Shown here: one piece after another, positions 33,008 to 42,291 of the stretch
How the letters are laid out: the number at the start of each line of letters is the position of its first letter
Numbering within the stretch: the stretch's first letter is position 1
Assembly: GCA_023399215.1 (NCBI GenBank)
Contig: JAEWQJ010000011.1
Coordinates: 1 to 64,000, forward strand
DNA: 64,000 nt
Origin: Methanobacteriota archaeon
GTDB lineage: Archaea; Halobacteriota; Methanosarcinia; Methanosarcinales; Methanosarcinaceae
Direction: 5' to 3'
Position numbers and translations under genes: made by a program
The notes under the pieces: model-generated
What the model was told of the DNA's origin: nothing
The model's input: only the letters and a program-made list of their open reading frames with translations
Databases searched by the model: none

Positions 33008-34372
33008 TTACATCCATTTCCTCATAAAAACCCTGAAGTCCGGATCTTTTAATCTGCAAATCCCGGCATTCTCTATAATTTCAAAGCCCTCATTCACTCT
33101 CTGATGCACCTGTTTTCCAAGGGAGCAGCTCATAAGCCGGTCTTCGAGAAGTCCTTTTGCCGTCGGGTACTTGCGCTGGATTTCAAAGACGTATTTCCCG
33201 TTTTCTATATAGCCTCCAAAAACACCGTCTGCTGCCTGATATTTTTCCTTGAACTTCTCAGCGTGTACTTTTACCCAGACCGGGGGGCCGACGTGTTTTT
33301 TCACGTTGGGGAGGGTACCTGAAATGAGTTCCATCATAACTGCGGTTTCGGTTTTGCCTGACCATACCCCAGTTTTTATCACTGAAAAATCATATTCTTT
33401 AAGAAGGGCGGTTACTGCCTGCTCCATTTTATAGAGCTGTGGGAATAGGACATCCTCTACAACGTCTGGAGTTTTGAAAACGACTGCAAGCTGGGCGCTC
33501 TTCCTACTTTCAAGCTTTTCCAGGATCTCGCTGTCCTCAAGGGGCAGGAGGGGGGCTGGGAAAAAGAAACTGAGCTCCGGGCTTTTCAGGAATTCCCGAC
33601 AGTGATCTATGAACATGCAGAATTTGTCAAGGGAAAGGGCTGCTGCCACATTCCGCCTGGGGTCGGTTGGATCAATAACTACAAGAGGCTCTTCGTGCTC
33701 GATTTTCCCATGCTGCATTATATCGATTTTTTCTCCTGGCTTCCAGGTGCAGGCTGCACAGACGGTGTTTTCGAAGGAGCCGTAGCGAATTACCAGAAGC
33801 TCGGTCAGGTAGCCTGAAAAGCCCTGTGTCTTGAGTTCCGAGCCATAGACTCCGTCCCCACGCATAAATTGCTTCAAAAGCAGGACTTCGTCTTCATGCT
33901 CTTTTATGCGGGGTTTGACAAAATCGTTATGAAAAGGCGTCCTGTCAACCGCAGATTTGATCTGGGAAGCCGAAGCAACCCTGAAGCAAGGAACAAGATC
34001 CACATCAAAACCTTTGTATATAATATTCAGATAGGGATGCTCAGCGTGGCGGTCTTCGGCATGCTCGGCGTGTTTTGCCACCTCCCTTGCAACCGCCATA
34101 CCCAGGGTTTCTAGTTCCTTTCTGGATGTTTCTTCAGGAAAGCTTATAAAAACATCAATATCATGAGTGCCTGAAAGCCAGGTGCCTCTGGCAGCAGAGC
34201 CCACCATTTTTACAAGCACACCTGGTACGCCAAGTTTTTCTGCTGCGATTTTAACCTGTGAGGCAAGTTCTTTCTGGATCGCAAAAAGTTTTTCTCTTTC
34301 AGGTTCAGTGGGTTGTATTCTTTCAAGGACTGCGAGTTTTAATTCTTCGGGAATACCTGTATACGTTTCCAT
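33008..34372 (-). CDS. cca: CCA tRNA nucleotidyltransferase (archaeal class I)
   Basis: Adds CCA to tRNA 3' ends using CTP and ATP without a template. 454 residues, typical for the archaeal enzyme. The catalytic head domain carries VGSAARGTWLSGTHDIDVFI, with the GS and DxD motif, and the third carboxylate at VDLVPCFRV. The following ARLLKQFMRGDGVYGSELKT-like stretch (LLLKQFMRGDGVYGSELKTQ) belongs to the neck domain, and the C-terminal VWVKVHAEKFKEKY region to the tail. It converges with the DedA gene, 25 bases apart, and stands alone. Confidence 0.95.
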   Translation of the reverse strand: METYTGIPEELKLAVLERIQPTEPEREKLFAIQKELASQVKIAAEKLGVPGVLVKMVGSAARGTWLSGTHDIDVFISFPEETSRKELETLGMAVAREVAKHAEHAEDRHAEHPYLNIIYKGFDVDLVPCFRVASASQIKSAVDRTPFHNDFVKPRIKEHEDEVLLLKQFMRGDGVYGSELKTQGFSGYLTELLVIRYGSFENTVCAACTWKPGEKIDIMQHGKIEHEEPLVVIDPTDPRRNVAAALSLDKFCMFIDHCREFLKSPELSFFFPAPLLPLEDSEILEKLESRKSAQLAVVFKTPDVVEDVLFPQLYKMEQAVTALLKEYDFSVIKTGVWSGKTETAVMMELISGTLPNVKKHVGPPVWVKVHAEKFKEKYQAADGVFGGYIENGKYVFEIQRKYPTAKGLLEDRLMSCSLGKQVHQRVNEGFEIIENAGICRLKDPDFRVFMRKWM

Positions 34373-35080
34373 GCCAGAGACGGCTCCATATTTTTACTCT
34401 GTCTTACTTTGCAGAATGAATCTTTATAAATCTTGTAATGGATCTTAAGTGATCTTAACGAATCTTATTACGCTGATTTCTGCTTATAAGTGTCAGAAAT
34501 CGCTTCTTCAAACTTATAATTTGTGTATATCAAATTGACTCTCTAGGAAAAAAGTGGTTTTTGAATTTATTTTCAGACCTTTATCTCAAACGTGAATAAA
34601 AAATCTCTTCTGAATAAGTCTGGTTCTGAATAAAAATTCTCTTCTGAATAAATCTGGTTCTGAATAAGCTCTGGCTATGAATAAATCCTGGTTCTGAATA
34701 AAAACCGGCTGTGGCAGACATTTTCTGGATGCACCAAATTATCTTCTTGACTGGCACTGTCTGGCATTTACTCTGGTGTTTAAAAGGTAATTGAAAACGG
34801 TTTTACGGTTTTCAAGGTCTTCAATTCCTCCTTTTTCCATATTTAATTTTTTTATTTCCTATTTCTGAAAAATACTTTACATAATGCCCAAAAATTTTTT
34901 ATTTGATGCCTGCGATATTAGAAAATACATATAGTTAAATATCTTTGATATAACTCAGATAAACGGGGGTGTCCTGTTCAGGGTGTATTCCGGATGTTCA
35001 GGAAACTGTTTTCCTATTTTTTTCCTTTCGGAAACCTGAAAGTTGAGCTCCCGGTTAATACAACATAGAGGAGGTTTAAT
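34373..35080. repeat. Gene-free stretch with TTCTGAATAAA repeats
   Basis: Between about 34610 and 34708 the phrase GGTTCTGAATAAA or CTTCTGAATAAA recurs six times at 17-18 base intervals. Further right, TTAAATATCTTTGATATAA near 34935 and AACGGGGGTG are the likely promoter area of the DUF1608 gene at 35081. No gene seen. Confidence 0.6.
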
Positions 35081-37684
35081 TTGGGGATTAAAAGCTATAT
35101 CAGGGTTTTATACTTATTTTTGGTATTTGGGTTGCTGTGTCTAAGTGCAGCTGCCCAGGCTTCAGATTCGACAGGCAACCGCATCTGGGATGAAAATGCA
35201 AATGAAAGCCTTACCTACACATGGACGCCTCAGACTTACTCGGGTTTTTATTATGATCTGGATACCGGAGAAGGTTCCGAGAATCTGACAGTCCAGCTCA
35301 GTAAGGGCAGCCGGACAATTAATAAGAGAAACCTTCAGTACGAAACAGTACCCATAAAGACCGACTTTGAGTATGGAAATTGGGGTTCTTATGATGTCAT
35401 AGGGTTTATGGCAGAGCGCTACTTTGCAGGGTACACCGCAAACTCAAGTTTTGCAGATAAAGAGATTAGTGTTATCTCGGACGGGCAGCTTTCAAAAGTC
35501 CTGATAGACTCCGATGATAGGAAATCTCTGTACACGGGTTCTTCTCTTGTTCTTGACGAAGGATACTCCCTGAACATGGTTGAGGTTGATATCAACGGAA
35601 ATAGTGTATGGGTACAGCTTGAAAAGGACGGAAAGACAGTCGACGAAGCTTTTCTATCCTCCAATAGCGACTATATATACAAAGCCGATCTCGGGGCTAC
35701 CGAAAATGTGCCCATAATTGCAGTCCATTTTTCCCAGATCTTCAGCGGCAGAGAGACCAATGCGGTTTTCGTGAACGGAATTTTCCAGATATCGGATCAG
35801 TACGTGAAAGTCCAGAATGGTGATGATTTTGGGGAAATGGAGGTAAGTTCCACCTCAAGTTCAGGCATAAAAATGAGAAATAGCGACTCTATCTCGCTTA
35901 ACAAGGGCGACACTATTGATATCATGGGTAAACTGAGTTTTGTTGTGGCTGATTCCAATGAACTTCGTTTTGCTCCAATTGTTGAAACCTCCGAGCCCGG
36001 GACCTATGAATTAAGAGGAACGGTACATGATGATAAGTTTGATACTATGGTCTGGACGCCTTTTAACTTCGAAGGTTTCTATTATAACATCGACGAAAAT
36101 ATTTCCACTGAAAGCCTTACCATTGAAAAACTCAGTGGCAGGACAATTGGTGATGAAGCCCTTGTTTATTCTACAAAGCCTGAAAATGTCAAATTTGAAC
36201 ATGAGAGCTGGGGAAGTTACAAAGTTATTGGCTTCATGGCAGAGAAATACTTTGCAGGATATCCTGAAAACACTCTTGGCAACTCAAAGGGCATAAGTGT
36301 GCTGTCTGACCGCGTTCTTTCAAAAGTTCTGATTGATGACAATGACAAAAAATCCCTGTTCACTGGTTCTTCTTTAACCCTGGAGAACGGCTACTCCCTT
36401 AAGGCATCCCAGGTAGATGTTAATGGGAAAAGCGTACTCTTTGAGCTTTATAAGAATGGAAAGCTTCTGGACTCGGGAATAGTTTCCCAGGGCGGGGACT
36501 ATATTTATGAAACTGACATAGGAAGGGCTGAAAATGTCCCGATGATTGCGGTCCATGTAAGTACGGTCTTCCGTTCCACAGAAACAGATGCCGTGTTTGT
36601 GGAGGGAATCTTCCAGATTTCGGATGATTACCTGGAAATTTCTGGGGGAGATTCTTTCGGTGAAATGAAAATAACTTCGATTTCCGATTCAGGCATCACA
36701 ATGAAAAACGAGGATTCAATCTCCCTTTCAAAGGATGATGTCGTAGGTCTGATGGGCAATGTCAAATTCAAGGTTGCTGATTCTTCAGTCCTGCGCTTTT
36801 ATCCTTTTGTCGAAACCAAGACCGAGGCAGGAGATCAACTGGATATTGAAATGTCCGATGCGCTTGTAGTCGGTAAGCCGACCGAAATCCTGGTAACTGC
36901 GAGAAATGTTTCAGTCGTCGGTGCTGAAGTTTCTGTTGGAAACAAAAGCATAGGTACTACCGGAGACAGTGGAAATCTCACCTTCACCCCCAGCAATGAA
37001 GGCAGCTTCACTGTAACTGCGAGCCGGGAAGGTTATGTTTCCGGAACTAAGGATGTGGATATCCTCGCAAAGGGTGTCCTGAAACTCCTAGTTTCAGTTT
37101 CTCCCGAAACTGTCCTGGAAGGAGACGAGATTAACATAAAGGTCACGGACTCTGAGGAAAACAAGCCTGTTTCTGGGGCAGATGTCTTTTTCGGTGGACA
37201 GAAAATTGACGCACAGACGAACGCAAAAGGTATCGCGTCTTACCTGGTTACTGCTCCGGGCACGTATGTAGTAAATGCCACAAAGACCGGTTATGAGGAA
37301 GGAGAAACACAGGTCGAGGTGGCAGAGAAAGTCGCACAGTTCGTTTTCTCAGACCTCACAATACAGCCTGCTTCAGTTGAAGCCGGAACCGCGGTAAATA
37401 TCAAGGTGAATGCTATGAACAATGGAAGCGTCGCAGGAAACTCCACAGTGGAATTGCTGGTTAATAACGAATCGGTTGATTCCCAGAATATAACCCTTAC
37501 TCCGGGTGAGGACAAATCAATCGAATTCTCACACACTGAGGGTGAGCCAGGGACGTATACTGTTGAAGTCGGAGGACTGAGCGAAAATTATGAGGTGACA
37601 AAAAAAGCTCCTTTCTTCAGTGGGACGGCTACACTTGGTATACTCGCCACAGCATTTGTTATCCTGCGGAAGAGAAGAAAATAA
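35081..37684 (+). CDS. S-layer-related protein: two DUF1608 domains plus Ig-like and CARDB-like repeats
   Basis: 867 residues. A signal peptide (LYLFLVFGLLCLSAAAQA) is followed by two DUF1608 domains (about 35-310 and 325-590; note repeated YDVIGFMAERYFAGY / YKVIGFMAEKYFAGY). Two Ig-like/carboxypeptidase-regulatory repeats come next (ILVTARNVSVVGAEVSVG; DEINIKVTDSEENKPVSGAD), then a CARDB-like domain (VEAGTAVNIKVNAMNNGSVA). The tail is a membrane segment with RKRRK, a sorting-type anchor. The start is a TTG with AGGAGGT 5 bases upstream. It is longer than the main S-layer protein and its two domains are less alike, so it is probably a minor or condition-specific surface protein, possibly projecting through the lattice. 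Confidence 0.88.
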   Translation: MGIKSYIRVLYLFLVFGLLCLSAAAQASDSTGNRIWDENANESLTYTWTPQTYSGFYYDLDTGEGSENLTVQLSKGSRTINKRNLQYETVPIKTDFEYGNWGSYDVIGFMAERYFAGYTANSSFADKEISVISDGQLSKVLIDSDDRKSLYTGSSLVLDEGYSLNMVEVDINGNSVWVQLEKDGKTVDEAFLSSNSDYIYKADLGATENVPIIAVHFSQIFSGRETNAVFVNGIFQISDQYVKVQNGDDFGEMEVSSTSSSGIKMRNSDSISLNKGDTIDIMGKLSFVVADSNELRFAPIVETSEPGTYELRGTVHDDKFDTMVWTPFNFEGFYYNIDENISTESLTIEKLSGRTIGDEALVYSTKPENVKFEHESWGSYKVIGFMAEKYFAGYPENTLGNSKGISVLSDRVLSKVLIDDNDKKSLFTGSSLTLENGYSLKASQVDVNGKSVLFELYKNGKLLDSGIVSQGGDYIYETDIGRAENVPMIAVHVSTVFRSTETDAVFVEGIFQISDDYLEISGGDSFGEMKITSISDSGITMKNEDSISLSKDDVVGLMGNVKFKVADSSVLRFYPFVETKTEAGDQLDIEMSDALVVGKPTEILVTARNVSVVGAEVSVGNKSIGTTGDSGNLTFTPSNEGSFTVTASREGYVSGTKDVDILAKGVLKLLVSVSPETVLEGDEINIKVTDSEENKPVSGADVFFGGQKIDAQTNAKGIASYLVTAPGTYVVNATKTGYEEGETQVEVAEKVAQFVFSDLTIQPASVEAGTAVNIKVNAMNNGSVAGNSTVELLVNNESVDSQNITLTPGEDKSIEFSHTEGEPGTYTVEVGGLSENYEVTKKAPFFSGTATLGILATAFVILRKRRK

Positions 37685-38051
37685 TTAACGTTTCTGGCTT
37701 TCGTATTAAAGCTTGTATTATAGCTTTATGGGTTCATTCCGAAAAATGAACTCGGCTTTAATATAACTTTAATACCTGTGCTGCGGTAGAAGCTGGAAAT
37801 CAGATCCCGTATTTCCAGCTCTTTACTTCTTTTTTCCGGTCTTAATCCTGAGTGGAATTCCTTTTTGTCTTGATCGAAAATTCTTAGTTAGAAGCAGAAA
37901 TGTTATAAATGACGGTTGATCTACAAACTAACGGTTGATCTACAGAGTAACGATTGATCTACAAACTAACGATTGATCCATTACAAAAATAGTGTTTGTT
38001 TTGATGCCTGAAACGACAGCTTAAAATACTGAACTACGATTGTAGAACTGA
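37685..38051. repeat. Gap with four 19-bp repeats
   Basis: Units TAACGGTTGATCTACAAAC (and close variants) start at about 37911, 37929, 37948 and 37967. They lie some 75 bases before the YqaA-like gene. Nothing else recognised. Confidence 0.65.
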
Positions 38052-38507
38052 ATGCTTGAAGCTTTGAGTTCCTTTATTACCGACTACGGTTATCTGAACC
38101 TTTTTGTCCTGAGCTTTCTGGCTTCCACTGTTTTGCCGTTAGGATCGGAAGCGCTGGTGGTAGCTCTCATTTATCAGGGCTTTAATCCTTTTGCTGTCGT
38201 TCTGGTAGCGACTTCAGGCAATTATCTAGGGTCGTGCACAACGTACTATCTCGGGCTTAAAGGGCGTCCGGTACTTGAGAAGTTCCTTTCTCCTTCTCCA
38301 GAGAAGCTTGAGAAAAGTGAAAAGCTCTTTAAAAAATATGGTCTTTACACCCTCCTTTTTACCTGGGTGCCAGGTATCGGAGACGCGATTACCATGGTTG
38401 CAGGACTTATGCAGCTTTCTTTCCGATATTTTTCTATTCTGGTTTTTCTTGGAAAATTTGGACGATATTTTGCTATTGCTTATCTAACAGCTTTTTTTAG
38501 CAATTGA
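38052..38507 (+). CDS. YqaA/DedA-like small membrane protein
   Basis: 151 residues with three to four membrane segments, of the YqaA branch of the SNARE-associated (VTT) superfamily. The motif FLASTVLPLGSEALVVALIY matches the first re-entrant loop (Glu in GSEAL), and LFKKYGLYTLLFTWVPGIGD corresponds to the second amphipathic motif, though the usual Arg before the Pro is replaced by Trp-Val. It probably shares the lipid-related role proposed for DedA proteins. It is a single gene. Confidence 0.87.
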   Translation: MLEALSSFITDYGYLNLFVLSFLASTVLPLGSEALVVALIYQGFNPFAVVLVATSGNYLGSCTTYYLGLKGRPVLEKFLSPSPEKLEKSEKLFKKYGLYTLLFTWVPGIGDAITMVAGLMQLSFRYFSILVFLGKFGRYFAIAYLTAFFSN

Positions 38508-38640
38508 TTTACGGTTTCTAACCAAACTTTATTTACTATTTCCTCAAGTCTTATTCATTTGAATAATTTTTATTACTTTTTATTCCTTTAAGTAATTCTT
38601 TTCTTCTGCATAATTCATTCAGGTAATTATTTTCTTGGAG

Positions 38641-38709
38641 AGAACACAAATAGAAAACAAATAGAGAACAAATAGAGAACAAATAGAGAATAAATAGAGA
38701 ACAAACAGA
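38641..38709. repeat. 11-bp AGAGAACAAAT tandem repeat
   Basis: Six imperfect head-to-tail copies in the gap downstream of the YqaA-like gene. Confidence 0.75.
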
Positions 38710-38923
38710 TATCTTTATATAATCCCTGGTGCAATATTTAATTGTTAAAGCAAATTAAATTGATTTTATTGCTTTAATTCATTTTTATTGCCTGTCTTCT
38801 AGGCCTCTAAAAACGGGCTCAATCTCTAATTATAACCTCCATTTTTATTTTTTTCGTTTTCTCTTCATTTTTTCATTTTATACACAATTTAACTTTATCT
38901 GGAATAAAATATCTAATTACTTC

Positions 38924-39039
38924 ATAGGACTTATGCACTTGAGAACCAAAATCAAGTACAAACACTGTGTTTAAAGTCACATTCAGACAGTTAATGGTCT
39001 GATGCTGTTAATTTTTCAGTTCAACTGCGTAAGTCCTAT
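38924..39039. mobile_element. MITE-like element with ATAGGACTTAYGCA ends
   Basis: The left end ATAGGACTTATGCACTTGA and the reverse complement of the right end ATAGGACTTACGCAGTTGA differ at two positions of 19. The ends look like insertion-sequence termini (GGACTTACGCA type). The 116-base element is non-coding and ends 77 bases before the next gene. Confidence 0.65.
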
Positions 39040-39115
39040 CTTCTAATTTTTTTGTCCTGTTTCAGTTTAATTTGTATCAATAACTTTTTTATATTCCTGC
39101 CTCTTATTTTCAGCT

Positions 39116-39649
39116 ATGTCTCCTTGCAGCAAAACCAGATTTCTGAGTCTTTTCATTCTTATGATGCTTTTGCTTGTCCCAATAGCAGGGGCAGCCTCGA
39201 ATGCAGGCAATATCAAAAAAGCCGACCTTTATGAGGCTTCTGAAAATTCTACTACTGAAAATGCTCTCTTTGCGGAACTAAGTGCAAAAGCTGAGCTTTA
39301 TAACACGAATTTCGATAAAGTTCCTGACGTTCTGCAAAGACTTGTAGCTAGTGAGGAAATTGCCGGGAAAATCAAACTTGAAAACGGCGAGATGCTTTAC
39401 GTGACTTTACTTATGGGAGGAGGAAAAATAAGGGATTTCTACAGCTATGAAACTTCTAATGATCCAAATTCAAAGTTCGGGCCTTCTATTACAGTAGAAA
39501 CCGATGAAAAAACCATACAAAAAGTGCTTGATTCGAAAGAACCCTTAAAAGAAGCCGTGAAATGCATGAATGATGACTCTCTAAAGGTGGAAACCGAAGG
39601 GCTTTTCCGAAACCTGATGCTCTCAACTTTAAAGACATTTTATAAATAA
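39116..39649 (+). CDS. Secreted protein with SCP2-like C-terminus
   Basis: 177 residues. A signal peptide (FLSLFILMMLLLVPIAGAAS, cleaved near residue 27) precedes a helical section and a C-terminal domain. That domain's pattern (GKIKLENGEMLYVTLLMGGG, PSITVETDEKTIQKVLDSKE, then LKVETEGLF) resembles the SCP2 lipid-binding fold. It is probably a soluble or lipid-binding exported protein. The start is uncertain, since no clear ribosome site precedes the ATG; the upstream MITE supplies part of the 5' region. Function unknown. Confidence 0.72.
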   Translation: MSPCSKTRFLSLFILMMLLLVPIAGAASNAGNIKKADLYEASENSTTENALFAELSAKAELYNTNFDKVPDVLQRLVASEEIAGKIKLENGEMLYVTLLMGGGKIRDFYSYETSNDPNSKFGPSITVETDEKTIQKVLDSKEPLKEAVKCMNDDSLKVETEGLFRNLMLSTLKTFYK

Positions 39650-39707
39650 AATTGATTTATTCCTGAGCTCTAGAACCCTGAGCTCTATAAATTATTGATT
39701 TAAAATG

Positions 39708-39730
39708 CCCTTTCCCTTTCCGGGAAAGGG
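39708..39730. terminator. Perfect 9-bp stem terminator between converging genes
   Basis: CCCTTTCCC and GGGAAAGGG form a 9-pair stem with a 5-base loop, followed on the plus strand by TACATTTTTT. It lies between two converging genes and may end both transcripts. Confidence 0.7.
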
Positions 39731-39819
39731 TACATTTTTTCAGAATTTATGGTTTTGTTCTCAAATTTTTATAATTTCCAAGACCTCTTTTATATAGATT
39801 TTTGACACAGATATACAAG

Positions 39820-41316
39820 TTAACTCTTTGATTTTGATGCATATATTGTATTTCCATACCTGCCTATGTTAATTCTTTTTCCGTTGGGGGTCGGTTCATG
39901 ATAATAACCCCAATATGGATGTCCGGCATCAATACAGGGAGAGAGTACTGTGTCTTTAACCCAGGTTTTTCCATTCCATCTTCCAGTTGTTGATTTCAGA
40001 TGATAATCATGTTTTGTCTGGCTCACAAATAGTGGATTTACATGGATGTCAGTTTTCGAGGTGCAACTTTTATAATTTCCTACTGCGTTTTTGTAGAGAC
40101 AGTTATATTGCAGATATATTTTATGGTTTTTACTGGCGAGATAATTCATCACACCATACCCTGTCCCACCTGGACTCTTTTTACGTTTCAGTGTGTTTAC
40201 GATTATATTGTTGCGGGCAATTATTGCATATACAGATTTTGATGTGTAACTTGGGGAATAACTTTCTGGATACAAATTGGCAATAGCCACATGATATACG
40301 CCATCAAAGACATTGTTTTCAATGTAAGTATTGTGGAATCCACTAATTATAATACCGCCGACCCAGGTAATGCTAGGATTAGTGCCTGTGCTGTAAAAGA
40401 TATTATGGTGAATACGAACATTTTTACCAAGATCTTTAGTAGCAGAAGCGGTATCATAGTTGAAAATCCAGATCCCAGGACCATAGGTGTTATGGATAAT
40501 ATTATTGTAGATATTAATAGTATCCATAGTACCTGTACCAGTCCCGCCCTTTTCGATCTGAATGCCTGGACCGCCTGCACTCCAGTGGTAGAAAGAATCA
40601 ATCACATTATCATGGAATGTTACGTGGTTCGAGTTCCATATTCTAAGACCGCTGTTAGTCCTGCAGGTTATCCTGTTTTTCCAAGCTTGTACATACTGAC
40701 TACGAATAGCAAACAGACCGTCGTGCCCCAGTTTGTATATCTTGTTGTTATAAAATTGGATGTTTTTACAGGAACTTGCCCTCAGACCGTCGCCGAGACC
40801 ATCATACATATACATATTGTATACTTTTATATTGTTGCAGTTCGTGAAGTACATTATATTATAGTACCCATCACCCAAAGAAACTTTAGAATTGCCTTTA
40901 CTGTTCCCATTAACCTTGAAACCTCTTACTACAATGTTACTATTCCCAGAAGTACTCATCTGCTTGATCAAGGGTTTCATTGCAACCCAGCCTGCATTAT
41001 TAGCAAGTTTGATCACAGCACTCGAATCCCCTTCAAGAATAGTATTACTACCGATTAAAAGAGTATCGTCAATAACATACGTAAAAGGACCTTTGAGGTG
41101 GACAGTGGTATATTTAGAGTTACCTGCTACATACTTAAGGGCCTGGTTTATCTGTACATGATCGTCTTTTCCATCGCAATTATATTTTCCAGTGCCATCC
41201 CCCGCAACGTATACTATTGATGAGCTAGTTGCGCATAAGGCTGTAGGAACACTTGCAAGAAGGAGGAAACCTACCAATAAAAAGATTCCTAATTCTCGTG
41301 TTAACACTGGCGTCAT
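39820..41316 (-). CDS. Secreted right-handed beta-helix protein
   Basis: 498 residues. A signal peptide (IFLLVGFLLLASVPTALCA) is followed by a pectate-lyase-like N-terminal cap (GDGTGKYNCDGKDDHVQINQ) and a parallel beta-helix with many NI-x-x-YNN-x-IY turns (NIKVYNMYMYDGLGDGLRAS, NIQFYNNKIYKLGHDGLFAI, NIYNNIIHNTYGPGIWI). There is no C-terminal membrane anchor. Related secreted beta-helix proteins in Methanosarcina act on or bind the extracellular methanochondroitin matrix, so a polysaccharide role is plausible but not shown. No Shine-Dalgarno is seen before the ATG. Confidence 0.83.
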   Translation of the reverse strand: MTPVLTRELGIFLLVGFLLLASVPTALCATSSSIVYVAGDGTGKYNCDGKDDHVQINQALKYVAGNSKYTTVHLKGPFTYVIDDTLLIGSNTILEGDSSAVIKLANNAGWVAMKPLIKQMSTSGNSNIVVRGFKVNGNSKGNSKVSLGDGYYNIMYFTNCNNIKVYNMYMYDGLGDGLRASSCKNIQFYNNKIYKLGHDGLFAIRSQYVQAWKNRITCRTNSGLRIWNSNHVTFHDNVIDSFYHWSAGGPGIQIEKGGTGTGTMDTINIYNNIIHNTYGPGIWIFNYDTASATKDLGKNVRIHHNIFYSTGTNPSITWVGGIIISGFHNTYIENNVFDGVYHVAIANLYPESYSPSYTSKSVYAIIARNNIIVNTLKRKKSPGGTGYGVMNYLASKNHKIYLQYNCLYKNAVGNYKSCTSKTDIHVNPLFVSQTKHDYHLKSTTGRWNGKTWVKDTVLSPCIDAGHPYWGYYHEPTPNGKRINIGRYGNTIYASKSKS

Positions 41317-41693
41317 CTGGAGGAAATCATAATAAAATTCATTAGTATTTTTAATAGACTTATATTGGTCAAGTGACGTGTATACATCTCCTTAAAATTT
41401 ATAAATTACTTTCTAAATACTATGAAATATGATTCGTTTTTTGAGACCTAGCCGACAATATTTTAAAATACATGGGTAGATTTCGGATTTCACAATTTTA
41501 AAAAATGTTCTGACGGGATTATTTACATCAGGAATTGTTGAACACAAAAACATGCTATATATGTAATTTAAAACAAATCTCCTTGTTTTTCAAGTCAATT
41601 CTTCTTATTTACATGATTTCCTCGTGAGGACATAAAGAATCAAACTATAAAAATGTTGGAAATTATAAAGCAATTCTCCAATAAAAAGATTCC

Positions 41694-41730
41694 CAGCCTT
41701 CGTTACAACATCGATGTTGTCTGAAGGCTG
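41694..41730. other. Strong 37-base hairpin
   Basis: CAGCCTTC at the left pairs with GAAGGCTG at the right, and the centre ACAACATCGATGTTGT is itself palindromic. The structure could be an RNA hairpin, a protein site or a transposon relic. Confidence 0.5.
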
Positions 41731-42031
41731 TCCTACTAAAATTTATTATGAATATATAAATATTTGTATAGATAAACGTCTAACTCTAATAAGAATGTTT
41801 GATAAAATCTAAAAGTATGTTACTATTTTTCTGGACTTTGAATATCTAGAAAAAGATCCTGAATAAATCATTTAGAACTAGAACTGCTGGATTCGAGTAC
41901 ATACGATAAATATGGAACTTAGAATAAAGTGCTTCGCTTTTCACGTCCATTTATCTAATTTTAAAAATTTCGCAACTATTAAGAATCGTTAAATCTTTAA
42001 GGATTGAAGTGACATTAAAACTAATAAAAAA

Positions 42032-42131
42032 AATTCAAAATAATGTAAAGACGCTTAATTCAAAATAATATAGAGACGCTTAATTCAAAATAATATAAAG
42101 ACGCTTAATTCAAAATAATATAAAGACGCTT
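42032..42131. repeat. Four 25-bp tandem repeats
   Basis: The unit begins AATTCAAAATAAT and ends AAAGACGCTT; copies start at 42032, 42057, 42082 and 42107 with only one or two changes. Confidence 0.88.
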
Positions 42132-42291
42132 GATACAGAAATAATGAGCCAAATCGAAAGAATAAAAGAGGATTATGGTGCTTTTTTGCTGTTCATTAGT
42201 TAGTTATCAAACTCCTCGTTTTCACCATAATCGATGTTAACCAACCTGTTGGTAGGCTGAATAGTTACCATGAATCTATTTAGCATAAAGG

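Larger units (their letters stand above)
38508..39115. other. Gene-free stretch with tandem repeats and a MITE-like element
   Basis: Contains an AGAACAAAT-type 11-bp repeat (38641-38709, about six copies) and the inverted-repeat element at 38924-39039. Otherwise AT-rich. Confidence 0.55.
41317..42291. other. Long gene-free stretch with hairpins and 25-bp repeats
   Basis: Nearly 1 kb with no gene. It holds a 37-base hairpin at 41694-41730, four 25-base repeats at 42032-42131, and a pair of inverted GATTATGGTG arms at 42171-42180 and 42223-42232 that could end the amino-sugar operon transcript. Confidence 0.5.

Noticed and set aside
40291..41058. 255-codon plus-strand frame opposite the beta-helix gene
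   Set aside because: Its sequence is a shadow of the repetitive beta-helix codons; the minus-strand protein has a signal peptide and regular turns.
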